Origin: Ferruginibacter sp.
GTDB taxonomy: Bacteria > Bacteroidota > Bacteroidia > Chitinophagales > Chitinophagaceae
Reading direction: 5' to 3'
DNA length: 64,000 nucleotides
NCBI GenBank assembly: GCA_013141115.1
Contig: JABFRP010000004.1
Coordinates: 186,001 to 250,000 of the forward strand
This document shows, piece after piece, positions 43,174 through 53,234 of the stretch. Each line of letters begins with the position of its first letter. Positions within the stretch are counted from its first letter, which is position 1. The position numbers and the translations under genes were made by a program. The notes beneath the pieces are model-generated. The model had not been told where the DNA came from, ran no database searches, and saw only the letters and a program-made list of their open reading frames with translations.

Positions 43174-44397
43174 ATGAGTACAGATAAATTAACGAAAGGC
43201 GCAAAAGTTGTTTTAGGTTTTAGTGGTGGTTTGGATACCACTTATTGCGCAAAATATTTTACCGACGAGAAAGGTTATGAAGTGCATTCGGTAATTGTAA
43301 ACACCGGAGGCTTTAGCGAGGAAGAATTAAAAAAGATTGAAGCACATGCTTACAAACTGGGTGTTAAAACACATACCACTATTGATGCGGTAAAAAGTTA
43401 TTACGATAGCATTATTAAGTATTTAATTTTTGGCAACTGCTTAAAAAATAATACCTATCCATTAAGCGTAAGTGCCGAAAGATTAAGCCAGGCTTTAAGC
43501 ATTGCAAAGCATACAAAAAAATTAAATGCCGATGCAGTAGCGCATGGCAGCACCGGTGCCGGTAACGATCAGGTGCGGTTTGATATGATCTTCAACATTA
43601 TCATACCGGGCGTAGAAATTATTACCCCAATACGTGATATGAAATTAAGCCGTGAAGAAGAAATTACTTACCTGAAAAGTAAAGGCGTGGAAATGAATTT
43701 TGAAAAAACTGCTTACTCTATCAATAAAGGATTATGGGGAACAAGCGTTGGCGGAAAAGAAACATTAAACAGCAAAGGCATGTTGCCAGAAAGCGCATGG
43801 CCAACACCAGTTACTAAAACCGGCACAGAAGAAATAAAACTACATTTTGTAAAAGGAGAATTGTTTGGCGTGAATGATAAATCATTTACACATCCCACAG
43901 AAGCGATACAATATTTGCAAACCATTGCCGGTGCTTATGGTGTGGGCAGAGACATACATGTTGGGGATACCATCATTGGCATTAAAGGCCGTGTAGGTTT
44001 TGAAGCCGCAGCACCTATGGTAATTTTAAAAGCACACCATGCGTTGGAAAAACATGTACTTACCAAATGGCAATTAAACTGGAAAGACCAGTTGGCATTA
44101 TTTTATGGCAACTGGTTGCACGAAGGACAAATTATGGATCCGGTGATGAGAGATATTGAAGCCTACTTTACCAACAGCCAGCAAAATGTAACAGGCGATG
44201 TTTTTGTGCAATTGAATCCTTATCATTTCCAGGTTATTGGTATCGAATCAGAATTTGATTTGATGAGTGCTAAGTTTGGCAAGTATGGCGAAATGAATAC
44301 TGGTTACACAGGCGATGATGTACGAGGCTTCAGCAAAATATTTGGCAACCAGGTTTCTATTTATCACAAAGTAAATGCTGCAGGCGATGGTAAATAA
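43174..44397 (+). CDS. argG: Argininosuccinate synthase
   Basis: A 407-residue ATP-dependent ligase joining citrulline and aspartate. The PP-loop-type motif VVLGFSGGLDTTYC is near residue 11, with HGSTGAGNDQVRFD further on. Second gene of the arginine operon; its 3' end overlaps argC. Confidence 0.95.
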   Translation: MSTDKLTKGAKVVLGFSGGLDTTYCAKYFTDEKGYEVHSVIVNTGGFSEEELKKIEAHAYKLGVKTHTTIDAVKSYYDSIIKYLIFGNCLKNNTYPLSVSAERLSQALSIAKHTKKLNADAVAHGSTGAGNDQVRFDMIFNIIIPGVEIITPIRDMKLSREEEITYLKSKGVEMNFEKTAYSINKGLWGTSVGGKETLNSKGMLPESAWPTPVTKTGTEEIKLHFVKGELFGVNDKSFTHPTEAIQYLQTIAGAYGVGRDIHVGDTIIGIKGRVGFEAAAPMVILKAHHALEKHVLTKWQLNWKDQLALFYGNWLHEGQIMDPVMRDIEAYFTNSQQNVTGDVFVQLNPYHFQVIGIESEFDLMSAKFGKYGEMNTGYTGDDVRGFSKIFGNQVSIYHKVNAAGDGK

Positions 44398-45379
44398 AAT
44401 TCGTGTTGGCATTATTGGTGGCGCAGGATATACTGCAGGTGAATTGATAAGGATATTATTAAATCATCCGAATGTTGAATTAGCTTCTATCCACAGTAAT
44501 AGTAACGCTGGAAATTATGTTTATAAAGTACACCAGGATTTAGTGGGCGAGACTAATTTAAAGTTTACTGCCGAGTTAAGCAATGAGGTTGATGTTTTAT
44601 TTCTTTGTTTAGGCCACGGCGAATCAACAAAATTTTTAGCAGAAAATAAAATTGCAGATGCGGTAAAAATTATTGATTTGGCAAATGACTTTAGATTAAA
44701 TCTGCAATCTGAAATCGGAAATAGAAAATTCATTTACGGTTTGCCCGAATTACAAAGAGAAAAAATTAAGACTGCAAATAATATTGCTAACCCCGGTTGT
44801 TTTGCTACAGCCATTCAATTAGGTTTATTGCCTTTGGCAAAAGCAGGTTTGTTAAAGGAAGTACATACTACCGGTATTACAGGTAGTACAGGAGCAGGAC
44901 AAAGCTTAGCGGCCACATCTCATTTTAGCTGGAGAGCAAATAATGTGCAGGCGTACAAAACATTAACGCATCAGCATAATGCAGAGATATTGCAATCAGT
45001 AAATTCATTTCAATCAGCTTCATCTTTAAATGAAGATGATTTCAACTTTGTGCCATGGCGGGGAGATTTTACAAGAGGCATTTTTATCAGCTCTCAAATA
45101 AAATGCGATTTAAGTATTGATGAACTCAATGTAATGTATAAGGCTTTTTATGAAGGCCATCCATTTACAACTGTAATTACAGAGTCTGTATTTCTAAAGC
45201 AAGTTGTAAATACTAACAAGTGTATTATTCAACTGGAGAAAGTAGGAACTAAATTGGTTGTGCATTCGGTGATTGACAATTTAGTTAAAGGTGCAAGCGG
45301 TCAGGCTATTCAAAATATGAATTTAATTTTTGGATTGGAAGAAACAACGGGATTAAAATTAAAAGCTAATTATTTTTAA
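44387..45379 (+). CDS. argC: N-acetyl-gamma-glutamyl-phosphate reductase
   Basis: A 330-residue NADP-dependent reductase. N-terminal GIIGGAGYTAGELIRIL binds NADP; the catalytic Cys is in ANPGCFATAIQLG (about residue 130); TGSTGAGQS and HRHNAEI-like HQHNAEI follow. Two ATGs are possible (44375, 44387). I take 44387 (MVNKIRVG), which gives an 11-bp overlap with argG. Confidence 0.95.
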   Translation: MVNKIRVGIIGGAGYTAGELIRILLNHPNVELASIHSNSNAGNYVYKVHQDLVGETNLKFTAELSNEVDVLFLCLGHGESTKFLAENKIADAVKIIDLANDFRLNLQSEIGNRKFIYGLPELQREKIKTANNIANPGCFATAIQLGLLPLAKAGLLKEVHTTGITGSTGAGQSLAATSHFSWRANNVQAYKTLTHQHNAEILQSVNSFQSASSLNEDDFNFVPWRGDFTRGIFISSQIKCDLSIDELNVMYKAFYEGHPFTTVITESVFLKQVVNTNKCIIQLEKVGTKLVVHSVIDNLVKGASGQAIQNMNLIFGLEETTGLKLKANYF

Positions 45380-45412
45380 TTAGTGTAATTAGTAAAAATT
45401 AGTGTAATCAAT

Positions 45413-46546
45413 ATGGAATTATTCGATGTATATCCAATCAACGACATTATCATTGATAAAGCACAGGGCTCTTATGTATGGGATGATAAAGGACAAATAT
45501 ATTTAGATATGTATGGCGGCCATGCGGTAATATCCATTGGGCATACGCACCCGCATTATGTAAAACGTTTGGAAGACCAGTTACATAAAGTGGGTTTCTA
45601 TTCCAACTCTGTAAAAATTCCTTTACAGGTACAGCTGGCAAAAAAATTAGGAGAAGTTTCCGGTAAGGAAGATTACCATTTATTTCTTTGTAACTCTGGT
45701 GCCGAAGCAAATGAAAATGCATTAAAGCTGGCATCGTTTTATAATGGCAGAAAAAAAATTATCGCATTTACAAAAGCATTTCATGGCCGTACCTCTTTGG
45801 CTGTTGCAGTTACCGATAATCCAAATATTGTAGCACCGGTTAACCAAACGGACAATGTAGTATTCCTGCCTTTTAATGATGCGACTGCATTACAAAAATA
45901 TTTTTATGAAAATGGTAACGATATTTCGGCTGTAATTATTGAAGGCATACAAGGAGTGGGTGGAATAAATGTGGCCAGTGATTCTTTTTTGCAACTGATA
46001 CGTAGCTTGTGCGATCAATATAATGCCGTGTACATTGCCGACTCGGTACAATGCGGTTATGGACGTACAGGTAAATTTTACAGCCAGGATTTTAGCGGTG
46101 TAGATGCTGATATTTATACTATGGCAAAAGGTATGGGTAATGGTTTTCCTGTAGCCGGTATTTCTATTGCACCCAAATTAAAAGCCAAACATTTTATGTT
46201 GGGTACTACATTTGGCGGCAATCATTTGGCATGTGCTGCAGCATTGTCTGTACTGGAAATAATTGAGGAAGATGCTTTGATGCACAATGCAACCGTGGTG
46301 GGTAATTATTTAATTGAAGCATTAAAAAAAATACCCAAAATTATTGAAGTAAGAGGCAAAGGTTTAATGATCGGTATTGTATTGCCGGAAGAATTAAAAG
46401 AAGTAAAAAAGAATTTATTATTCAAACATAAAATATTTACGGGGGAAGCAAAACCGAATGTAATAAGGTTATTGTCAGCATTAAATATTACAAAGGAAGA
46501 TGCAGATATTTTTCTTAAAGCAATTGGGAAAGAATTGGATGCATGA
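45413..46546 (+). CDS. argD: N-acetyl-/N-succinylornithine aminotransferase
   Basis: A 377-residue class III PLP aminotransferase. Motifs include CNSGAEANENALKLA, FHGRTSLAVAVT, DSVQCGYGRTGKF (with the DxxQ motif) and the PLP lysine in TMAKGMGNGFP. Converts N-acylglutamate semialdehyde to N-acylornithine. A 210-bp repeat-bearing gap separates it from the carbamoyltransferase. Confidence 0.93.
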   Translation: MELFDVYPINDIIIDKAQGSYVWDDKGQIYLDMYGGHAVISIGHTHPHYVKRLEDQLHKVGFYSNSVKIPLQVQLAKKLGEVSGKEDYHLFLCNSGAEANENALKLASFYNGRKKIIAFTKAFHGRTSLAVAVTDNPNIVAPVNQTDNVVFLPFNDATALQKYFYENGNDISAVIIEGIQGVGGINVASDSFLQLIRSLCDQYNAVYIADSVQCGYGRTGKFYSQDFSGVDADIYTMAKGMGNGFPVAGISIAPKLKAKHFMLGTTFGGNHLACAAALSVLEIIEEDALMHNATVVGNYLIEALKKIPKIIEVRGKGLMIGIVLPEELKEVKKNLLFKHKIFTGEAKPNVIRLLSALNITKEDADIFLKAIGKELDA

Positions 46547-46755
46547 GTGCTTAGCCCCACCGGGCGACATATTAGTAGTTCCGGGTGCAATCCGGAGAAT
46601 AGAATAGAGGGAGAATGTTGATAAACCCAGTAGGAGTGAAAGTTTTGTGCAAAACATAATTAAAGTTCAGTAGAGAGGTATAGTTGAAGAGTGCGACGCC
46701 AATGCGGCTCAATAGAATTCTAAAAGCTCGTCTCAAAAAAATAAAAATATAAAAT
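46547..46755. repeat. Intergenic repeat region inside the arginine operon
   Basis: A GC-rich stretch with CGGGCGACATATTAGTAG, a TCCGG/CCGGA hairpin (46580-46596), and AGTTGAAGAGTGCGACGC (46682-46699) that shares 13 bases with 24418-24430 and, inverted, 13 bases with 53152-53164. It looks like a decayed dispersed element inserted between argD and the next gene. No coding region seen. Confidence 0.5.
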
Positions 46756-47730
46756 TTGAAAAATTTTATTTCTGTTAAAGATGTTTCCGATATCAATGCA
46801 CTTGTTGCAAAAGCCCTGGCTTATAAAGCAAATCCGTTTGCCGACAGAAATCTTGGTGCTGATAAAAAAATTGGCCTGCTATTTTTAAACCCAAGTTTGC
46901 GCACAAGATTAAGCACACAGGTGGCTGCAAAAAATTTAGGATTAGAAGCCATTGTTTTTAATGTGGATAAAGAAGGCTGGGCATTGGAGTTTGAAGACGG
47001 TGCCATAATGAGCGGTACAACGGTAGAGCATGTAAAAGATGCGGCGCCCATTTTAGGCCAATACTTTGATGTGTTGTGCATTCGTGCATTTCCATCTTTG
47101 CAAAATAAGAATGATGATTATAGCGAACTGGTGATGCGGTCATTTGTGCAGTTTGCAGGCGTACCTATTGTAAGTTTGGAAAGCGCCACCTTGCATCCAT
47201 TGCAATCGCTTACCGATATAATAACTATTAAGGAACAAATGCTGCAAGTTCCCCCTTTAGGGGGCGGAGGGGGTAAACCTAAAATTGTATTGACCTGGGC
47301 ACCGCATATTAAACCTTTACCACAATGCGTGGCCAACAGTTTTGCACAATGGGTTAATGCATGGGGCGAAGCGGATTTTGTGATCACCCATCCGGAAGAT
47401 TATGAACTGGATGAACAATTTACCAAAGGTGCTACCATTACACAAAACCAGGATGAAGCTTTGAAAGATGCAGATTTTGTGTACGTAAAAAACTGGAGTA
47501 CAGTTACAGACTATGGTAAAATATATTGTAACGATCCTTCGTGGATGCTTACTCCTGAAAAATTAAAACATTCCAATAACGCTAAAGTGATGCATTGCCT
47601 GCCGGTAAGAAGGAATGTGGAGCTGAGTGATGAAATTTTAGATGGCGCCAACAGTTTAGTTACAACGCAAGCTGGCAACAGGGTTTGGGCAGTACAAGCT
47701 GTTCTTGCAGAAATTTTAAAAGCGAAGTAA
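46756..47730 (+). CDS. argF': N-acetyl-/N-succinylornithine carbamoyltransferase
   Basis: A 324-residue transcarbamylase starting at TTG 46756. The carbamoyl-phosphate motif is LNPSLRTRLS; HPLQSLTD and HCLPVRRN follow, the latter fitting the acylornithine rather than ornithine type, as expected in Bacteroidota where the acyl group stays on until citrulline. A short repeat-derived insert (PPLGGGGGK, around residue 167-175) lies in a surface loop before KIVLTWAPH. N-acetyl against N-succinyl substrate cannot be told here. Confidence 0.9.
   Translation: MKNFISVKDVSDINALVAKALAYKANPFADRNLGADKKIGLLFLNPSLRTRLSTQVAAKNLGLEAIVFNVDKEGWALEFEDGAIMSGTTVEHVKDAAPILGQYFDVLCIRAFPSLQNKNDDYSELVMRSFVQFAGVPIVSLESATLHPLQSLTDIITIKEQMLQVPPLGGGGGKPKIVLTWAPHIKPLPQCVANSFAQWVNAWGEADFVITHPEDYELDEQFTKGATITQNQDEALKDADFVYVKNWSTVTDYGKIYCNDPSWMLTPEKLKHSNNAKVMHCLPVRRNVELSDEILDGANSLVTTQAGNRVWAVQAVLAEILKAK
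47249..47277. repeat. GC-rich repeat inside the carbamoyltransferase gene
   Basis: TTCCCCCTTTAGGGGG then CGGAGGGGGTAAA, encoding VPPLGGGGGK in frame. Same family as 37206-37235 in mtaB, same + strand orientation but opposite orientation relative to the host gene. Confidence 0.6.
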
Positions 47731-48524
47731 TGCAGCAGTTATTTGTTATAAAAATTGGTGGTAATGTAATTGATGATGAAAAAAATCTTTCCGCATTCCT
47801 GAAAAATTTTGCAGCCGTTGATGGCAAAAAAATATTGATCCATGGCGGCGGAAAGATTGCTACAAAACTGGGAGATAAATTAGGCATAGAGTCGAAATAC
47901 ATTAATGGCAGAAGAATTACCGATGCCGAAACAATTGATTTGGTGACGATGGTATATGGCGGATTGGTAAATAAAAAAATTGTTGCCCAGTTACAAGCTT
48001 TACAATGCAATGCTATTGGATTAACAGGTGCCGATGCCAACATAATTTCTGCAACAAAAAGACCGGTTACAAAAGAAGGGATTGATTTTGGTTTTGTGGG
48101 TGATGTAAATACAAAGGAATTGGGAATTAGTAATTTGGAATTGATGGTTGCGAACGGCTTAACGCCGGTGATTGCGCCGCTTACGCATGATGGCAAAGGA
48201 CAAATACTGAATACCAATGCGGACACCATTGCATCTTCAATTGCTGTAGCACTTTCTTCATTATACGATGTGAGACTGATCTATTGCTTTGAAAAGAAAG
48301 GCGTGCTGGAAAATGTAGCCGATGATAATTCGGCCATTCCGTTAATTACAAAAGATATTTACCAGCAATTAAAGACAGGTAATAAATTATTCGACGGTAT
48401 TCTGCCGAAAATTGATAATGCTTTTGCCGCAATAGACAGTGGTGTAAAAGAAGTGTTGATAGGCCATGCGGATGACCTGTTACAAAATGTAACCGAAACA
48501 ACAACGGGTACTTTAATAAAATAA
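47730..48524 (+). CDS. argB: N-acetylglutamate kinase
   Basis: A 264-residue amino-acid kinase. VIKIGGNVIDD and LIHGGGKIATKLG bind ATP and substrate; INGRRITDAETID and GQILNTNADTIAS are the NAG-binding motifs. Start ATG 47730 overlaps the upstream TAA by one base; an in-frame ATG-like start further up is a spurious extension. Confidence 0.95.
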   Translation: MQQLFVIKIGGNVIDDEKNLSAFLKNFAAVDGKKILIHGGGKIATKLGDKLGIESKYINGRRITDAETIDLVTMVYGGLVNKKIVAQLQALQCNAIGLTGADANIISATKRPVTKEGIDFGFVGDVNTKELGISNLELMVANGLTPVIAPLTHDGKGQILNTNADTIASSIAVALSSLYDVRLIYCFEKKGVLENVADDNSAIPLITKDIYQQLKTGNKLFDGILPKIDNAFAAIDSGVKEVLIGHADDLLQNVTETTTGTLIK

Positions 48525-48526
48525 AA

Positions 48527-49591
48527 ATGACAACTAACGAACTGTACAGCGAGGCAGTAACACTGTTAAAGGATTTAATTGCCACGCCTTCATTTTCAAA
48601 AGAAGAAAATGATACGGCGGAAATACTGATGGCTTTTTTTACAAAGCATAGCATTGAGTATGCAAGAGTAGGCAACAATATTTATGCAAAGAATAAATAT
48701 TACAATGTAAACAAGCCTTCTGTTTTGTTAAACTCACATCATGATACGGTAAAGCCTAATAAAGGTTACACACTCGATCCGTTTACGCCAATTGAAAAAG
48801 AAGGTAAATTATTTGGGCTCGGCAGTAATGATGCCGGTGGATGTTTGGTTAGTTTGATCGCTACTTTTTTGCATTTTTACAATGATGAAAATACAAAGTA
48901 TAATGTTGTATTTGCAGCAAGTGCAGAAGAAGAGATCAGTGGGGTGAATGGTATTGAATTAGTATTGCCTTACCTGGGCAATATTGATTTTGGAATTGTA
49001 GGCGAACCTACTAAATTAGAAATGGCAGTGGCAGAAAGAGGATTGATGGTAATTGATTGTACAGCACCCGGCAGGGCCGGCCATGCAGCACGTAAAGAAG
49101 GCGAGAATGCTTTATACAATGCAGTAGATGATATTAACTGGATAAGAAATTATCATTTCCCCAAAGTAAGCGACCTGTTAGGCGAATCAAGATTAACGGT
49201 GACGGTGATTGAAACCGAAAATAAACAACACAACGTTGTACCTGCGCAATGCAAATTTGTAATTGATGTAAGGGTAAATGAATTGTATACATTTGAAGAA
49301 ATACTGGAGGCTTTAAAAGTCAATTTAAAAAGTGCTTTCAAACCACGTACTACCAGGATGAAATCAACTTCTATTGCATTAGATCATCCATTGGTAAAAG
49401 CGGGGATTAATTTAGGTAAAGGATATTATGGTTCACCTACAACAAGTGATAAAGCATTAATGCCTTTCCCTACTTTAAAAATGGGGCCCGGCGATAGTGC
49501 CAGAAGTCATACTGCAGATGAATTTATTTATTTGGATGAAATAAAAGATGGCATTGAAACTTATATTAAAATGGTAAAGCAAATAGTTTAA
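48527..49591 (+). CDS. argE': M20-family deacylase, N-acetyl-/N-succinylcitrulline deacylase
   Basis: A 354-residue zinc peptidase-like enzyme. Metal-site motifs: LNSHHDTVKP, GSNDAGG and ASAEEEISG with catalytic Glu, plus a dimerisation insert. In this pathway, the deacylase acts on N-acylcitrulline to give citrulline for ArgG. Two bases separate it from argB. Confidence 0.9.
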   Translation: MTTNELYSEAVTLLKDLIATPSFSKEENDTAEILMAFFTKHSIEYARVGNNIYAKNKYYNVNKPSVLLNSHHDTVKPNKGYTLDPFTPIEKEGKLFGLGSNDAGGCLVSLIATFLHFYNDENTKYNVVFAASAEEEISGVNGIELVLPYLGNIDFGIVGEPTKLEMAVAERGLMVIDCTAPGRAGHAARKEGENALYNAVDDINWIRNYHFPKVSDLLGESRLTVTVIETENKQHNVVPAQCKFVIDVRVNELYTFEEILEALKVNLKSAFKPRTTRMKSTSIALDHPLVKAGINLGKGYYGSPTTSDKALMPFPTLKMGPGDSARSHTADEFIYLDEIKDGIETYIKMVKQIV

Positions 49592-49638
49592 AGCCAAAGG
49601 GTAAAATCCTAAACTCTAAACTTCTAAACTTGATTTAA

Positions 49639-50970
49639 ATGAAACTCTGGCAAAAAGATAAAGCATCGTTACAAGAAGTAGAAAAATTCACTGTAGGTAA
49701 AGACAATGAACTGGATATTCATTTGGCGCCGTTTGATGTATTGGGTTCTTTGGCGCATACTAAAATGCTGGAGTCTGTAGGGTTATTAACTGAAGAAGAA
49801 TTGAGTTTGTTAGAAGTGGAACTAAAAAATATCTTCTTGCAAATACAAAAAGGCGGTTTTAAATTAGATGATGGGGTAGAAGACATTCACTCGCAGGTAG
49901 AATTAATGCTTACCGAAAAACTGGGTGATGTCGGAAAAAAAATTCACAGCGCCAGAAGCAGGAACGACCAGGTTTTAGTTGACCTGAAATTATACCTGAG
50001 AAGCGAAATTGAAAAATTAGTTTTCAACACCAAAGATCTTTTTGATTTACTAATTCAGCAAAGCGAAAAATATAAGGCTGATTTGTTACCTGGCTATACC
50101 CATTTACAATTGGCAATGCCATCCTCATTTGGATTATGGTTTGGCGCTTATGCCGAAAGTCTAGTAGATGATCTTACCACATTGCAAGCAGCCTATACGG
50201 TGGTAAATAAAAATCCATTAGGCTCCGCTGCAGGTTATGGCAGTTCTTTCCCTATCAACCGAACATTAACCACACAGTTATTAGGTTTTGAAGAACTGAA
50301 TTATAATGTGGTATATGCACAAATGGGCCGCGGCAAAACAGAACGTATAGTTGCTTCCGCAATGGCAAATATTGCAGCCACATTGTCTAAATTAAGTATG
50401 GATGCCTGTTTGTTCATCAACCAGAATTTTTCATTCATCAGCTTTCCCGATGAATTAACCACCGGTAGCAGCATTATGCCGCATAAAAAAAACCCGGATG
50501 TATTTGAACTCATCCGCAGCCATTGCAACCGCATACAGGCATTACCTAACGAAATAATGCTGATGACAACCAACCTGCCTTCAGGTTATCAACGAGATCT
50601 GCAATTACTAAAAGAACATATCATTCCTGCATTTGAAAATTTAAACAACTGCCTGCAAATGGCAGGCTTAATGCTCAGCAATATCCAAATAAAAAAAGAC
50701 CTTTTGCAGGATGCAAAATATAAATTCCTGTTTAGCGTGGAAGAAGTGAACAAGCTGGTGTTGCAGGGTGTTCCATTCAGAGATGCTTATAAAAAAGTGG
50801 GACTTGATATTGAGGGAGGGAATTTTACTTATTCTACAACAGTTGATCATACACATGAAGGTTCTATTGGTAATTTGTGTAATGATAAAATTATTGTGAT
50901 GATGGAAGCTGTAATAAAAAAATTCGATTTTGAAAAGATTCACACACTTATAAAAGAATTATTGCAGTAA
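49639..50970 (+). CDS. argH: Argininosuccinate lyase
   Basis: A 443-residue member of the fumarase/aspartase superfamily that releases arginine and fumarate. Motifs: SQVELMLTEKLGDVGKKIHSARSRNDQV-type region, PGYTHLQLAMPSSFG and the signature GSSIMPHKKNPD. Last clear arginine gene of the operon. Confidence 0.95.
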   Translation: MKLWQKDKASLQEVEKFTVGKDNELDIHLAPFDVLGSLAHTKMLESVGLLTEEELSLLEVELKNIFLQIQKGGFKLDDGVEDIHSQVELMLTEKLGDVGKKIHSARSRNDQVLVDLKLYLRSEIEKLVFNTKDLFDLLIQQSEKYKADLLPGYTHLQLAMPSSFGLWFGAYAESLVDDLTTLQAAYTVVNKNPLGSAAGYGSSFPINRTLTTQLLGFEELNYNVVYAQMGRGKTERIVASAMANIAATLSKLSMDACLFINQNFSFISFPDELTTGSSIMPHKKNPDVFELIRSHCNRIQALPNEIMLMTTNLPSGYQRDLQLLKEHIIPAFENLNNCLQMAGLMLSNIQIKKDLLQDAKYKFLFSVEEVNKLVLQGVPFRDAYKKVGLDIEGGNFTYSTTVDHTHEGSIGNLCNDKIIVMMEAVIKKFDFEKIHTLIKELLQ

Positions 50971-50978
50971 TTTTTAAC

Positions 50979-51707
50979 ATGAAACACTTTTTTCTTTTCA
51001 TACTATTTACTTTTATTTATTTGGTTTCTTTCAGCCAAACCGAGGATACTATAAAAGTATTTGATTACTCCATTGGAAGAGAAGTATGGAAAATTAATAT
51101 TCTCAATAATAAAAACTTTGAACTTATTGCAGGAATATATGATGATACTATGTGGTTTATAAAAGGCACTTGCAATCAAACTGACAGCACTATAAATTTT
51201 ATTTATGATACGTCGGATAGAGTGACTGTAGCTAAGTTGAATGGAATATTTCCAATTAATTCAAATGTTGGGCAGATTATTCTTGGTACTATTTTTAAAA
51301 AACAAAATAATTGGATTATCCCTTTTCAATTTGGTCAAACTTTTAAGGATTCACTATTCAATAAAAATAGAGTTCTTTATTACAGGGGAGGAGACGGCTA
51401 TATGAACAATATTATTGAATTAAATCGAGCAGGAAACTTTATACACTATCACGAGAGTTGTAAGATGCGCTTTAAAACCAAGGGAGGGTATGTAAATAAT
51501 TCTGGAATATTAGAATTGAGGCCAAAGAAAAAGGGCCAGATTATCGGAGGCTTTTCTGATACCAATAAGTTTTATATCAGTGAAAATTACCTAGCAGCTG
51601 TAAAAATAGATAAAGGGTTTTCTGTAGATGAAAAACCTGTCATAAAAAAGACCTATTCTTACTTTGTAAGAATTTATACTGACTTATATGTATCAAATTT
51701 TCAATAA
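50979..51707 (+). CDS. Hypothetical secreted protein
   Basis: A 242-residue protein with a signal peptide (ending SFSQ). Beta-rich with many aromatic and Asn residues; no motif recognised. Begins 8 bp after argH, so it may be read through from the arginine operon, although nothing ties it to arginine. AT-rich. Confidence 0.6.
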   Translation: MKHFFLFILFTFIYLVSFSQTEDTIKVFDYSIGREVWKINILNNKNFELIAGIYDDTMWFIKGTCNQTDSTINFIYDTSDRVTVAKLNGIFPINSNVGQIILGTIFKKQNNWIIPFQFGQTFKDSLFNKNRVLYYRGGDGYMNNIIELNRAGNFIHYHESCKMRFKTKGGYVNNSGILELRPKKKGQIIGGFSDTNKFYISENYLAAVKIDKGFSVDEKPVIKKTYSYFVRIYTDLYVSNFQ

Positions 51708-51921
51708 TTCTCGTGGGATTATCTTTAGCTTTCAGCAAAGCGCAATTAGTGAGAGAGTGATTTTTGCAACACATCTTTACAATTTATTTATCGGGAAGGC
51801 CTTTTTTCAGGCATAATATCTATAAAAATTCTATTACCTGTTTTAGTTATCACTTTAAATCGGGGCATTGTTTATGATATTAGCTATAGTATTATCTTTA
51901 CAAATATAGATTTCAAAATAA

Positions 51922-53079
51922 ATGCAGAAAAAACGCATCGCTATCTTTGGCTCCACCGGTTCTATTGGCACACAGGCATTGGATGTTATCCGTGCAAATA
52001 CTGATTTATTTGAAGTGGAGATACTTACGGCACAATCCAATGACGAGCTGTTGATAAAACAGGCTTTGGAATTTAAACCCAATGCGGTGGTAATTGGCGA
52101 CGAAACCCGTTATCAAAAAGTAAAAGATGCACTGGATAAGACTTTAGTAAAAGTTTTTGCCGGCGAAAAAGCATTAGAAGAAGTAGCAGATTTTGACAGC
52201 TACGATATGATGCTGGCGGGCATTGTAGGTTTTGCAGGGCTTAAACCCACCATGAAAGCAGTGGAAAAAGGTAAAGCCGTTGGCCTGGCCAATAAAGAAA
52301 CATTGGTGGTGGCTGGCGACCTGGTAATGCAAAAAGCCATTGAAAAAAGAGCTCCTATTATTCCGGTAGATAGCGAACACTCCGCCATATTTCAATGCCT
52401 GGTAGGCGAAACAAGAAACCGAATAGAAAAAATTATACTAACGGCAAGCGGTGGCCCATTTTTAGGAAAGAAGCCTAACTATTTGGTTAATGTAAAGCGT
52501 GATCATGCGCTGCAACATCCCAACTGGAGCATGGGTGCAAAAATTTCTATCGACTCTGCAACCCTTATGAATAAAGGGCTGGAGATGATAGAAGCCAAAT
52601 GGTTATTTAATTTACAACCCGAACAAATTCAGGTGCTGGTGCATCCGCAAAGTATTATACATAGTATGGTGCAGTTTGAAGACGGCAGTGTAAAAGCGCA
52701 AATGGGCTTACCCGATATGAAGCTACCCATTCAATATGCCATGGCATTTCCGCAGCGGATAAAGACCGATTTTCCACGCCTCGATTTCAGAAAATATCCC
52801 AGCCTCACTTTTGAAGACCCGGATGTTAAAACTTTCAGAAATTTAGCATTAGCAACAGAAGCATTATTTAAGGCCGGCAATATGCCCTGCGTATTAAATG
52901 CCGCCAACGAAATTGCGGTGTGGGCCTTTCTGCGCAACCGTATTGGCTTTTTAGATATGACCGCTATGGTAGAAAAAACCATGGAAAAGATCAGTTTTAT
53001 CGAAAAACCCACTATGCAGGAATATTTTGATAGCGACGGCGAAGCCCGTAATTTTGCCGCTTCACTAATAAACCTGTAA
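51922..53079 (+). CDS. dxr: 1-deoxy-D-xylulose 5-phosphate reductoisomerase
   Basis: A 385-residue MEP-pathway enzyme. NADPH-binding IFGSTGSIGTQALDVI at the N-terminus, then NKETLVVAG, the metal-binding PVDSEHSAIFQCL and GGPFL, and MNKGLEMIEAKWLF. Full length. A -7-like TATCTTTA lies about 25 bp upstream of the start. Confidence 0.95.
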   Translation: MQKKRIAIFGSTGSIGTQALDVIRANTDLFEVEILTAQSNDELLIKQALEFKPNAVVIGDETRYQKVKDALDKTLVKVFAGEKALEEVADFDSYDMMLAGIVGFAGLKPTMKAVEKGKAVGLANKETLVVAGDLVMQKAIEKRAPIIPVDSEHSAIFQCLVGETRNRIEKIILTASGGPFLGKKPNYLVNVKRDHALQHPNWSMGAKISIDSATLMNKGLEMIEAKWLFNLQPEQIQVLVHPQSIIHSMVQFEDGSVKAQMGLPDMKLPIQYAMAFPQRIKTDFPRLDFRKYPSLTFEDPDVKTFRNLALATEALFKAGNMPCVLNAANEIAVWAFLRNRIGFLDMTAMVEKTMEKISFIEKPTMQEYFDSDGEARNFAASLINL

Positions 53080-53151
53080 AAGTTCTTTTTGAGCCGGGCC
53101 TTTGTACTCCTATTTTACTTCATTTGCAGAGTTTACACTGAGGTACGAAGG

Positions 53152-53164
53152 GCACTCTTCAACT
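53152..53164. repeat. Short copy of the dispersed repeat (inverted)
   Basis: GCACTCTTCAACT is the exact complement of 46682-46694. The wider 53080-53234 gap shows no gene. Confidence 0.4.
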
Positions 53165-53234
53165 TTTTCAGCAATATTGAACCCATTAAATTCAAAACGG
53201 CATTAAAAAAAATGCTTCAACCAGGTAAAAATAT

